Assembly: GCF_026914185.1 (NCBI RefSeq)
Contig: NC_070564.1
Coordinates: forward strand, 3,410,001-3,474,000
Source of the DNA: Puccinia triticina
Lineage: Eukaryota > Basidiomycota > Pucciniomycetes > Pucciniales > Pucciniaceae
Direction: 5' to 3'
Length of the DNA: 64,000 nucleotides
A program made the translations under genes and the position numbers. This document shows positions 32,522 through 43,394 of this stretch, piece after piece. Numbering within the stretch: position 1 is the first letter of the stretch; every line of letters begins with the position of its first letter. The notes beneath the pieces are model-generated. The model saw nothing but the letters and a program-made list of their open reading frames with translations, did no database searches and was not told the DNA's origin.

Positions 32522-32535
32522 AAGTTGGGGGAGGA
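32522..32535 (+). promoter_or_regulatory. Polypurine tract of element E
   Basis: AAGTTGGGGGAGGA directly upstream of the 3' LTR; expected primer for plus-strand synthesis. Confidence 0.75.
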
Positions 32536-33056
32536 TGTGGTAGACGGAAAAGTGAAAAATCAAAAGTTTTTTTCTCATACATATATTTACTCACCCTAGG
32601 CCTCAAGATACCGCCAAATAGACCTCATAAATGGATTCTACGGCCAATTTTACCCCTAGTCACCACTGGAAGCGTCACTGGAACCCCGCAGGATTGGAAG
32701 TTACACCCTCTTGGACCCTCATGGACACGGCCAGCCTCAGTCATTAACCTGTCACACCCCTCAAGCTCAGTATTCCCCAGTTATTTACATACCACCCTTC
32801 ACACTTACCATCACCTTCACCCATCACTACAACCCTTATATTTGCAAATAACTACTGAACTCACTCTCAAATCTCACATACCTGTCATCGAACAACTTCA
32901 TCTGGAACTAGACCAGACCTATCACTTGATTAAAACTTGCCAAGCTTAGCTTGGTGGGTCTTGTTATCTGATAGTATAGAAGGGCAGAGTTTTGCACCTC
33001 CATCATCCCCTTCTCCATTCTGCAAAAGGGTTTCACAACCACTTTTGAGTCCTACA
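32536..33056 (+). repeat. 3' LTR of element E
   Basis: Begins TGTGGTAGACGGAAAAGTG and ends TTGAGTCCTACA; followed by GCGT, the repeat of 24087-24090. Confidence 0.9.
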
Positions 33057-33150
33057 GCGTGCGTTGGTTCTTATAGTCCATACCACTCAGATTCAACTAT
33101 TGCTTGTGTTGATTTGAACAGCTGCAGAATGTTGTTGTTTAATAGCAGGA

Positions 33151-33289
33151 TTCAAAGTAGACCCGTGCATGCCACTTGCAAGGCAAGGCAAGCCGGCGTT
33201 CAACTCAAATGTTGAACATCGACTTGCAGTCTCCCCACAAAACTGGGTTATGCAGAGTGACCTGCATGCACGCGCGGGTCTACTATGAA
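33151..33289. mobile_element. Small MITE-like element
   Basis: 139 bp with inverted ends TTCAAAGTAGACCCG...TGCATGC on the left and, reversed, TTCATAGTAGACCCGCGCGT on the right. No coding content; target duplication not resolved. Confidence 0.55.
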
Positions 33290-34399
33290 ACCCCCTAATA
33301 GGCCCGTCGTCATGACTAACACCCTGTTGCCAGCTTTTTTTTAGGAGGAAATTGGTCATAGCCAAAGACGTAAGCATTTCACTTAATGGGGAATCAGATT
33401 AATTCTGACATAAACAACCAGTTATCTGAGAATGCGTCTGGAGAAGATATAGTTGAAAATAACCTACTCTGCTGCTGGCTTTGAGGGAAGCAATGGACAG
33501 GTGGTGGACAGGTGGCAATCTTGGATTGTTCCCTATTAACCTCCGCTCAAGGTTTTTTTTGGGCAGGAACTTGGAGGCAGGTGTCACTTATAATTCCCAT
33601 GGCTCTATTATGGGTATGGACAGAACTGGATTGCTGGTCCTCAAATTTTTGAGGGCAACAGTTGCAACAGGCCAAGAGACAAGCTGGCAGAGCAAAGTGA
33701 AACCATTACTGATAAATGCTGTTGGGAGAATACACCATTTCATTCAATATGAATTCGTGGATGGGAGCAAGTGGGGCTATGAAGTTATGCTAATCTATTC
33801 ATTTGAGGTTAGTGAGCTATCTAACCCAAAATTATCTGATTTTATGGTATTGCGTTTGAGCTGATTGTTTTCTGACTCAAGGGAATTAATTTTACATGAA
33901 CAAATCCAACACAGCCAGCAAATCCTTCCCCTTGCATGACCTGTGATGATTTGATTCATTCAGATTTGGTTGGCAGATTGGAGGAGTTTGTAATTTATAA
34001 ATAGCATTGATGACTCTTCTAGTATACAGGTCCAGTGTTCCAAAGCCAACTTGGAAAAGATTATTCAGCCTTGAGACAGCTCGCCTGTTGTGGTAAGCCA
34101 ATCCTGATCTACTCAGAAAACCAGCAACCATCAATCACAAGTATGTCACACCTCAAGACTAAATCCCATACCTCTGGCCCCCTTGTCAGCAAAGCCCAAG
34201 GCCCTCAAAATCCCCACTCAATGGTAATAGCCTGGATAATAGTATTTCCTCTTCCCACACTCCCCCTGTCTTGGATAAACCCTCTCCCTAGTCTCAAAAA
34301 TCTACCCAGATCACATGTTACCCCCTTCTTCTAGTGTTTCCTTAGAACCATGTGCTCAAAGATGTATAAGCACCCTTGAAACCCTTCACTCTCCAAACA
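33290..34399. other. Intergenic, no supported gene
   Basis: Only short open frames. One plus-strand stretch at 33481-33864 looks partly natural (VGRIHHFIQYEFVDGSKWGY) but matches no family I know. Confidence 0.4.
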
Positions 34400-35640
34400 C
34401 AACATGATACACATTATACTACATAGGTCTCAAACCTCTTAAGAAACTCCTCTGTCTGAACAACGTCAAGCTCTCTTCCATGGACAAAATCGCCGTGCAA
34501 CGATGCCCGGTTTGTATCCAGTCTAAAATGCATAGATCTCCTTTCTATTCTTGCTCTCCTTATTGTTCCTCTTTTCCCGGTCAATTGATCCATTCTAATG
34601 TTGGCTCATCCAAAGTTCTCTCTTGCGAAGGCCATAAATATTTTGTCTCTTTCATCAATGACTGTTCTAAGGCTGTTTCTATCATGCCCCTGAAATACAA
34701 GAGTAAGGTTTTCAAGTGTTTCAAGATCTTTAAGGTGTTGTTCAAAAAGTCCGGTTCCCACACAATTCTTTCCCTCCGCTCCAACAACAGAGGGGAGAGT
34801 ATCTTTCAAAGGTGTTTGAAAATTTCCTTCTCAAAAACGGAGTTCACCATAAACTTGGCCCTCCTCAATCTCCTCAGCTGAACAGGGTTGCTGAAAGGGC
34901 CAATAGGACCATTGGGAACTTGGTAGGCTGTCAGCTTGTGGGCTCCAAGCTTCCAAAATCTTTCTGGGTCGACACTCTCCGTCACATCCTTTACCCTCTC
35001 AACTCCATTCCTGTCTCCACTCCTTCTGGTTTTGTCTCTCCCAACTCTGTTCTTGGAATTGGCTCCATCCCTCTGGCTAATGTGCACCCATTCGGCTGTC
35101 TTGTGTGGTGCAAAGTACCTGAGGCAAACCACCTTAAACTCAATCCAAAAGCCCGCCTGTTCCTCTTCCTATCCTATCTCACCAACAGCAACGGTTTTTG
35201 GGTTCTCAATCTCAAATCCAGGAAGGAGGTGAAGACGCAGGACGCTTTGTTTGACGGCTCAGTATTGCCCTACAACATTCAACCGGTAGGCCCACCACCA
35301 ACAATCAACGTTGAAGTCCCGTGGGTCCCTCCCTCCAAGCCAGCTCCGTGCCCTATTCCTGTGCCCTCTTTGGCTCCTGATCCCCGCCCATCTATCCTTG
35401 AGTCTCCGCCTCTAAATGTGCCTCTAAGGAATAGGTTTGACAGGAGCCTTGCTGCGTTGATATGCGCTCTGCTCAACCAACATTGCGGTTCCTCGCTGAC
35501 CCAGCTGAAGTCACCCTCTGAGGGCTCGAACTTCCCCGGCGGTAAGTCTCCTTTCTCCTTTCCTCCGGCCAGCCTCCCCTCCTTCCCTTCTTCCTCTTCT
35601 GGAAGAGTCTGTGATAAGGATGTATTCCAGGAGACTCTGC
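34400..35640 (+). pseudogene. Copia F: pre-integrase and integrase fragment
   Basis: Plus strand: zinc-finger end (RCPVCIQSKMHRSPF), then integrase with LIHSNVGSS in place of the usual H-x-D (first catalytic D replaced by N), SFINDCSKAVSIM, LRSNNRGESIF for LRSDxGxEF, a frameshift near 34800, LLKNGVHHKLGPPQSPQLNR, VAERANRTIGNLV (E present) and the post-core HPFGCLVWCKVPEANHLKLN. It then runs into a proline-rich linker and stops before RT. Two catalytic aspartates are changed, so it is inactive as well as truncated at both ends. Confidence 0.82.
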
Positions 35641-36480
35641 CGTAGGAAGTCTTCAGAGGGAGATGTCACAGTCCACTTGATGAAACTTGTCTTGACCGGT
35701 CATCAGAGTGGATACCCTCTCTGCTTGAGAACCGGTCTTGCCCAGGAATTCAATATTTTGACTGATCTTGAGAGGCGTGCGGCGGGCGGGGCACATGGCA
35801 GAAATCCAGATGCGCTCATGAAAATTGAAAGACGGTATGAAACAGAAGAAAGAAAAGTGGCTGAAACACATGGCTGGGTTGTACTTATCATAACCATTAC
35901 AAACAAGGGAGAAATAAAAAACAAAGATGCCAAGGTCAGACAGTATTGCACTTGCAGAACCTGCATGTCACTAGGGTTAAAAAAATCATTGAGACCCATT
36001 TGTGGTCCATAGGCTGTTGGCTTCATTTTACAGCTCAACTCAATCAGTTGCAATAGGTATTGCTCTTTCAACATCCAGCCATCCAAACAGATGGCCTCTA
36101 ATTCTTTGTCTGCTATGAAGGATGGGTGGAATATTGAGGGTATCAACTTGATTGAGCGTTAAACAATTCACTTTCCTTTATATATTTTTAGATCTAGAAG
36201 TAACATCAATGGCAAAAAGATTCCATTTAGAGCACATTCTTGTGCATTTCCTTGCCACACAAATGTCCCAGTGGCTGCACTCTTACCCAAGCCAGCCATG
36301 TGTGAAAAATTTAAAAATACATGTTCAACAGGTGATTTCCACAAAAATCCACCACTTTTCCCACCCATTATCAACTCTCATTGCCCATTATTTATTGGCT
36401 GTTAACACGGATTAGTTATTGTGGATTGGTTATCTACTGGGATACTTCTTTCTCTTATTATTAATCCTTCAAAATCAACA
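35641..36480. other. Intergenic, no supported gene
   Basis: Short open frames only. The purine run AGAGGGAGA near 35655, right after copia F, could be a remnant tract. Confidence 0.35.
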
Positions 36481-36770
36481 ATGAGCAATCACCGTGGGTC
36501 ATGCTCCATATGCTTAGAGGACATCTGTCAAGGTGATGGATTTTGGCTATCTTGTGCTCCTGATAGGCTGCATGGATTTCATTGATCTTGCCTCCAGGTG
36601 TGTCTTTACACTCTGTACTTTCAGAGAATACCACATAGTTACCTCTTCAATACTGACTTTGCTGGTTCCCCTGAACAGGAATGGTTTGACAAGCAAGACT
36701 TGAGATGCCAGAAACCAAGCTGCCCTCTGTGCCAAACAACGTATCCAAATTATCTGGCTGGTTTGATTAT
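36481..36770 (+). pseudogene. Possible RING-finger protein fragment
   Basis: From ATG at 36481: CSICLEDICQGDGFWLSC, then H and H in LHGFH, a TGA at 36583-36585, SC, and after about 40 residues CQKPSCPLCQTTYPN. The spacing C-x2-C...C-x5-H-x2-H-x2-C...C-x2-C resembles a RING-H2 domain (ubiquitin ligase type), though C3 to H4 is longer than usual and one stop interrupts it. Beyond about 36770 the frame becomes low-complexity. A relic or a chance pattern remain possible. Confidence 0.4.
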
Positions 36771-37341
36771 TGCCAACCCAGTGGATCCCCCACACAACCC
36801 CGACCACTGTTGTCCTCAAACTTACAGACGCAACCCTCACCAATGTTGTCCTCATACTTACACTTCCAGTTGTCAAAATGCTTATCCTTATCTTAGACAG
36901 TACCATCACCCCTTCTGCCCTTAGACACCACCCCTCCTTGCAGACCAGTGTATGCTTATCCTTATCTTGGACGGTCACCATCACCGGTAGAGACTGGCAA
37001 GGCCCGCAAGGCTTGAGTAGTTGAGTTAATAAGAGTTATGATTCCGCCCTTCAACACCACCCCTCCTTGCAGATCAGTGCCGACTGCGTCAAGAACCATT
37101 GAAGCAGCTCAACCTGCTGCCAAAGAATCAGGATCATCAGCCAAGTCCAGCCCATCTCATCCTACAGCTAATCCCCATCCAGTCACGCACATTACCAAAG
37201 CCACCAAAATGACAATACCAAAAAAGGAATGTTGCATACTGGCAACAATTTAGTACCTGGAAAGATTGAAGTCTGCATTATTCAAATGCATTTATGTTAC
37301 ATGCTGTATGTTACATGCTGTGTTTTGTTCATTCCAAAGGT

Positions 37342-37615
37342 ATATCAATTTACTCAAAAACTGTACACTGTTATGCATAGATGTGTAGATAGTGTTAGAT
37401 ACTCTTTCCAATCACTTATCACTCTATGTACATAGACTAAATTTTTCCTATATGCTTTTGTATAAGTGCCTTATCGGCATATCAATTTACTCAAAAACTG
37501 CACACTTTTATGCATAGATGTGTCGATAGTGTTAGATACTCTTTCCAATCACTTCTCACTCTATGTATATAGACTAAATTTTTCCTACATGCTTTTGGAT
37601 AAGTGCCTTATTGGC
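37342..37615. repeat. 137-bp tandem duplication, two copies
   Basis: Copies at 37342-37478 and 37479-37615 start ATATCAATTTACTCAAAAAC and differ at only a few positions. No coding content. Confidence 0.88.
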
Positions 37616-39069
37616 AGGCCCTAGTCCTGAACTGGTGCAAAGTGCCCATCTTTGAGATTTTCATTTGTGAATCAGAATGTACAGGGCAAGACGGGGCATG
37701 AAATTGCCAGGGAATATACTGTGGTTTATTTAAGGAAGGCTAGAGATGCAAATACACACTTGAGTAGCACTTGTAGATATGTGCATTAAGTTGCCAAAAA
37801 AGGTTGATAGCAGTATTGGAAAACAGTATAGAGTTGTCAAAAAAGTTGATATGTAGATGCGGTATTGGCCCAGGAACTGAATACTTCTCAGCAAGGGAAG
37901 GGCTGGATGCACTGATTCTAGATTTGGGTTTATGAATTCCAAGGTAATTCATAAGCATTGCTGGCCAATATTTGTCTTGCTCCTCGGACTTGCACAGGAT
38001 TGGCTCTCCAGGAATTTCAAGATCATAATTGGGAGTGTTGGGGGTGGCGGAATTACAAGAATTTTCAGGTGAATCAGAGGTTGAAATGAGAGTTTGATGT
38101 TGGAGACAACTTTGTTCACAGCAAGCTTGTACCAACTCCGCTGCATCAGGCAGAGTTTCAAAGCTAGGCAGAAAACAACTAAGGAAATGCAAATGAAGAC
38201 CGGGGCATGAATAAAAGGATAACACTCCGTCTACTGCAGGAATCAAGATCACAGACTGGAGTGTGAAGGTTCAACGCTGCAGGCAGCAATGTGTGCTTCA
38301 GCGCACGGTGACCAGAATAGTGCACAAAAAATGTTGGCACAATTCCAAACATCTCAAGGGTGAAGATGTTCCCGCCATCAGACAGCACTGGCTACACGGG
38401 TGGGAAGCACCTCGGCCATTGAGGCTGTAAAGCCACCATGGATGAGAGGTATTGGTCATAGAGACAAAGCTGCAGCCCACCTACATAAGAAAATATGTAA
38501 ATCACTTTGAATATGTTTTGCCTGCTGCATGCGGGTTACATAACTGTGGTCACTTCCCTGTGGCTATGAAGAGTTGCCAGTGTTGACATCGCCTGCCGAC
38601 TCGGCAACACTGACACCCCTGCCCATACAACCAAATCCTTCATCAACAATGTCAACCTCAGCCTCACCCAATCAAGAATCCAAATTTGATCAAGCTCTCA
38701 CAACCTCACACAATAGTCTCACATGGAACCGCCAAACAAAAACCATTTTGAGCATGGTGTTAATTTTGGTAACAAGTATCATTCTTAAATACAGCTTGTA
38801 GCAAGATACAACACAAGATGCACATCAAAACGGGTGTAAGGGTTCAGCAAACCCGTACTGGAAGGGGCGGAGAGACAAGGGGCCAATGGCCAAGAGTCTA
38901 TCAAAAGAATAATATTTCACTATGTATTGTGAGTTTGTCAAGGAGATCAAGGAGAAGGAAAACCTAGGTTGAAGACCAGCTTGAGAAGAAGAGAAGAGTC
39001 TAGAGAGGTCAAGTACTACAAGCTTTATAGAGAGTCCTACAGTGTAATGGCATATGCATATGCATCCTA
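37616..39069. other. Intergenic with unassigned open frames
   Basis: A minus-strand stretch of 170 codons (38252-37740) contains SEEQDKYWPAMLMNYLGIHK and a serine-rich middle; I cannot assign it and its N-terminus looks unnatural. The rest shows nothing recognisable. Confidence 0.35.
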
Positions 39070-39077
39070 GCTTCAGT

Positions 39078-39773
39078 TAGAGATGGGCGCACGGAACCCG
39101 TTGTGGGTATCTGCTATCCGCTGGAGGCCCTTGGGTACCCGCCAGCGGATGCAGATGTCTGAGATTCCGGCAGAATCCAACGGGTACCCGTGTATTCCGG
39201 CGGGTATCCGCTCTCCATAGGGTATGGGAGCTGCGGCGGTCGGCAGCCATAAAGCCGTTCTATGTTGCTGTCAATTGGGGGGAGTCGCTCCTGGTTGACA
39301 GCAACATAAAGTAGTCGACCAGGATGAGTCCTTCCCGGTCAACAGGCATATGTATTGAGCAGTTGACCGGGAGAAATCCCTCCCAGTTGACAACTAGACA
39401 TACCAGTCAACCGAGAGGAAGCCCTACCGGTTGACGACTATACACACCAGCCAACCGGGAGGAATCCCTCCCGGTCAACAGTCATATCAAGCAGTTGGCC
39501 GGGAGGCGTCCCTCCTGCCCAACAGCCATATCAAGCAGTCAACCGGGAGGCGTCCCTCCCGGTCAACAGCCATATGGAGCAGTTGGCCAGGAGAAGTGCC
39601 TCCTGGTTGACTGACATATGCAGCAGTCAACCGGTAAGCATGTTTTGAGGGGCAGGTATCCAAAGATACCTGCGCAGGTACCCGCTGTTGGATGCGAATG
39701 CCAGGAAATGGCTAAAATTGGCTGGGGGTATCAAAACACGCGCGGGTACCCAGATGCGAAGCGCCCATCTCTA
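39078..39773. mobile_element. hAT-like MITE with internal palindromic array
   Basis: 696 bp with inverted ends TAGAGATGGGCGC / GCGCCCATCTCTA and an 8-bp target duplication GCTTCAGT (39070-39077 and 39774-39781). 8-bp duplications and TAGAGATGGG-type ends are typical of the hAT superfamily. Subterminal GGGTACCCG/CGGGTATCCGC motifs occur at both ends. The middle (about 39270-39630) holds about eight units of the form CAGTTGACCGGGAGG..CCTCCCGGTCAACAG spaced 45-50 bp, each a hairpin. No open frame, so it needs a transposase elsewhere. Confidence 0.88.
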
Positions 39774-39781
39774 GCTTCAGT

Positions 39782-40457
39782 AAGGGTAAAGCCCTTACAA
39801 CCGGCCTAGGTACAAGAGAAAATGACTTCAGAAATTACTTGTCAGCATATTTGGCTAATAAGAGATTGTTTTCTCCCTTTGGTTTGAGACTGCAGTTCCC
39901 AAAACGTAGTGTATGCACCTCTGAAGCCTGTTTTCAGAAATCAGACCAATATGATCCCAGTAAAAGTGCATTGAATTTTTTTGGAAGCTATGATGCAGAT
40001 TGAAACCAAGATTGACACCTTGAATCTCAAAGAAATTGGAAAATTTTGGGCTGGCTTGGACTTAGCCAATAATGAACCAAGTTCCAAAATCAATTATCAG
40101 AATCTGGGTCAATTATGGCAGATGTTGGCTGTCAAACTTCACTCCTTGGTGCATCACTCACACGTCATTGATCCACTTCAAACATTGTTGAGTATTCCGT
40201 GCGGAATATCTGGTAAATACTGGGAATATCCAGTTCTTTTTCCGGATCTGTGATTGCTCTCTCATGTAATCTCTCACGCTCATCAGGACTTTCTCAAATG
40301 CGCCCTCAGCAGTCATACAATGTATCTACTATTACAAAAAACAGGTGAAAGAGACTTATAGAGAGGTTTGTACGGAATGGGATCGGTATCCTTTGAGGTT
40401 GGTGAGAGATGGGTAATTGTGTAAATGGGGGGGGATCAGCGATGTGAGATGTGAAAA
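39782..40457. other. Intergenic, no supported gene
   Basis: Downstream flank of the transposase gene; a G run (40430-40437) and short open frames only. Confidence 0.4.
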
Positions 40458-43394
40458 TTAACAATCCAGGGATACAAGCGCTATGGTTTCAAAATCTATA
40501 GCCGGGACAAGCTCTTTGGGTTTGTATTTCATCCACGCACATTGTGCCAGGACCTTGTCAAGAAGTACTACGTACTGTTGGTCATATTCGACCCTTCGCA
40601 GTGCAACACCAACTGCATCGTACTGTTGGAGTTGAGCAAAAGGATTGACGTTACTGGGGACGGGAATGAGGGGATGTACTGCTAGCCAAGTGTTGCAAAA
40701 TACCTGATGGCCCGGGACCCTTTGTGAATGAGTGAATATTGTTTTTATCATTCCGTACTTTGTTTGAGAATTGGATTCCAGCTGGACCACGCAATTGCTT
40801 TCATTAGCTTTCATGTTTGAATACACCACATCACCCTTTGTCAAGTTTTGGAAGCATTCAACTAGTGAGTTAACAGGGGCCATTTTTCCGGATGCCAACG
40901 ACATGCTCCACTTGCTGGACTTAACCCACTGGCTGCCGTTTTTGGGTGGAAAGATCTGATTAAGCCGATTGATTAGTTGGTTGAACAAGTCAACTTCCAG
41001 TGACATTTGACGCTGGTTGGTTGCAGTTGCCGGGGAAAACAGTATGGGTTTGTAGAGAGCCCGTATCTGTTTGATGTAATGTTTGAAGGATTCAGGAAAA
41101 CTATTGCTCTCTTGCATCGCCCGCAGATTGCCAATTCGGGCCAAGTTGGTCAGGTATGTTATCTTGAGTTGACCTACAAAAACTCAAAATAATCAGTCTG
41201 TTGTTGGCTGGTTTCTGCTCACAAAAAAACATTTACCTAGTCAATTATTTGCTGTACTCTTCAAGACATGTCCCATAAGTTGCTCCATCAAGAACGACCA
41301 CCATGCACGGCAAGGTCCGAATCTGTCCAGGCAGTCTGCCAGGTGGAATGCCATGTGGTGATTGGGAGCTAGTTGGACATCAGGGAAGAGAAATTCACAA
41401 CTTCCAATGTATTAATAAATGTGATCGCAGTAATTTTTGGCGCGGTTGGCTGTCATCTTCCTTTTGAGAGCAAGGTTTACAAGGGAAACCAAATGAGCAA
41501 AGTTATGGAGGAGAGACCCGGAAGCGGTGTGATTATTGTTCCAGATGGCAGGCAAGACAAGGGGAAGCTGGATTTTAAATAGGTTGCACCGTTTGTCCGC
41601 CTTAAGATGGCCAAAGGAAGCCTTCCCAAGTACTGGAATCACTCGCTTGATCCATGTAGGGGTGCAAATTTGTTTCAGGGCCAAATTTATGTGAGCCAGT
41701 ACATATCCGTCCAATATAACCTCATCGGAGGGGGTGACCCACTGCCCACCCCATTCATGAGTGCGGGTATCAGGTATAAATTTGGCGTCCTTGGGTTCCA
41801 TTGCTGCACCAAATAACAGATCCAGGAAGCCAGGTTCTTCCTCCTGCTCCTCAGTCGGTGGTCTGGGACGTCTGTCTATCAGAGCTTTGGGAGGTTTCTT
41901 GAAGTCGGATGCCAAGTTGTTGTCCTCGGCCTTGGAAACGGATTCTGGGTCTGCTTCAGGATCAGCACCATTGTCAGACATTTGCCAAAAACATCGGCAG
42001 TGCCAATTAAGCAGGCACAAGAGAAGATTATGCATTGAATCCACCACGTGGTACTCTAAGATATTCCAATACAGAAGTTCTAAGATGACTGAATAGCGTA
42101 CACCATGCTCCAATAAGATGTCTTCTTTAGTTTCAACACTGGCTGCCTCACAAGACTGATGAGCCCAGTGTCTGTGGTCTTCAAGGGTGCATTTAGGCCA
42201 CGATTCCACATTGATGTTTTGTATCTTGGATTTGGGCAGTAGACAATTTGAGCACATCCGCGTTGCAGTGGGACCTGGAAATCCAAGAGCGCAACGAAGC
42301 GCTGGCAAGTCCGCAAAGAATGTCAGAAGGGCCTCCAAAACCACCCTGCCATTTGGGTGGAGGTACGTTTTGGACAGGCGCAAACCAGAATTCCACAGAA
42401 GTTTGAGCTGTTTGACAATTGGTTGCAAAATCCAATTGATTTGTTTGAGAGACGGTTCCTTTGGCCCAGGGGTGATTCCCACTAAAAAGATGTTTTCAGG
42501 CTTGTAGCAAAGAGAGACGGGTAAACTGAGGCAAACCATGATCATAAAGGTGATTGAGACATGTTTGCCAGATATTTTGTTTCCATGCGGATTGATACCA
42601 TCCATGAACGTACCAAATGTGACGTTGCTGCTGCTGGCGGTGTATTGTTGACCATCAGGACCAAGGAATTCTCTCCAGCCGCGTGAGTTGTGAATTTCAG
42701 TCATCTCTTTCTTCTTGTTGTAAGAAGTCCTGGGCGTCTCCACTGTTTGCTCAAGTGCCTCCTTGATACCCTCTCTACTGAAGAAGCAAGCAAGCCAGCT
42801 GTTGAGATCTTGAACTGCAAAATGACAAAGAGGCAAAAAATATTGTGAGTTTTCATCAAAAAGTTTGGCTCCGCAGACGGATGATTGATTTTCTAGCGCA
42901 TTCTCAGCAGATTCATCTTCATCTAGTACAGCCCCAGCAGATGGTTGTTGTTCTGCAGCCCCGCCAGGTGTTGGCACATCTTGGGAAGCTGCGGCAGATG
43001 TTTGGTTGACTTGCACAGCCCCCGTAGATGTTTTCTTCTTGTGTGCAGCTTTGTCTTGTGTAGCTTTCTTTTGTGAAGCTTTGGTAGATTTCTGTTTGCA
43101 TGGTTTTGGAGCCTTTTCAGGAAGGTGGTGGAACGTGCATTTCTGGGGAGGACTCTTGTTGTTGGGGTACATCGCAAAACAGGCGGGGCAGCATATACAA
43201 TAGATGAGATCCGGTTCTATGGCCAGATTCTCCAGCACAGTACAAACGTCACCTGGTATAGCTTTGATGGTTGAGTTGTTGGCAAAGGATAAGTTAGCGG
43301 GGGTTGAGGTCAAATGGAGTCCCTGGGTGACTATTAATTTCACAAGTTCACAATCCATTTTCAACAAGCAACTTAAAGTATAGAATGAGATCAT
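40458..43394 (-). pseudogene. Tnp2/CACTA-like transposase
   Basis: Three parts on the minus strand. 43394-41413 (660 codons): zinc-binding-like start (YCICCPACFAMYP), a K/A/Q-rich linker and the catalytic region with FGTFMDGINPHGNKISGKHV, YKPENIFLVGITPGPKEPSL, DLPALRCALGFPGPTATRMC and EYHVVDSMHNLLL, hallmarks of basidiomycete Tnp2-type transposases. After a TAA the same frame continues to about 41240 with NHHMAFHLADCLDRFGPCRA, WWSFLMEQLMGHVLK. An intron (GTAAAT...TTTTGTAG, about 41236-41174) leads to the C-terminal part 41144-40458. Stops at the TAA and at a TGA before the intron make this copy probably inactive. It would cut and paste DNA in the nucleus. No CACTA-type ends were found nearby. 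Confidence 0.85.

Larger units (their letters stand above)
24091..33056 (+). mobile_element. Gag-only LTR retroelement E carrying host sequence
   Basis: 8966 bp bounded by near-identical LTRs (518 and 521 bp; a handful of substitutions and one 3-bp indel) and the 4-bp direct repeat GCGT (24087-24090 and 33057-33060). Polypurine tract AAGTTGGGGGAGGA precedes the 3' LTR. The only element protein seen is a gag-like frame at 25206-27236; no protease, RT, RNase H or integrase motif is present in the remaining 5.3 kb. Instead 28600-32300 contains non-element DNA, including an antisense fragment of a CorA-type magnesium-transporter gene. It must depend on a relative for enzymes. Confidence 0.85.

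Noticed and set aside
38574..38801. Small frame ending in a hydrophobic segment (possible tail anchor)
   Set aside because: It begins at TTG rather than ATG, has no upstream splice evidence and no recognisable family.
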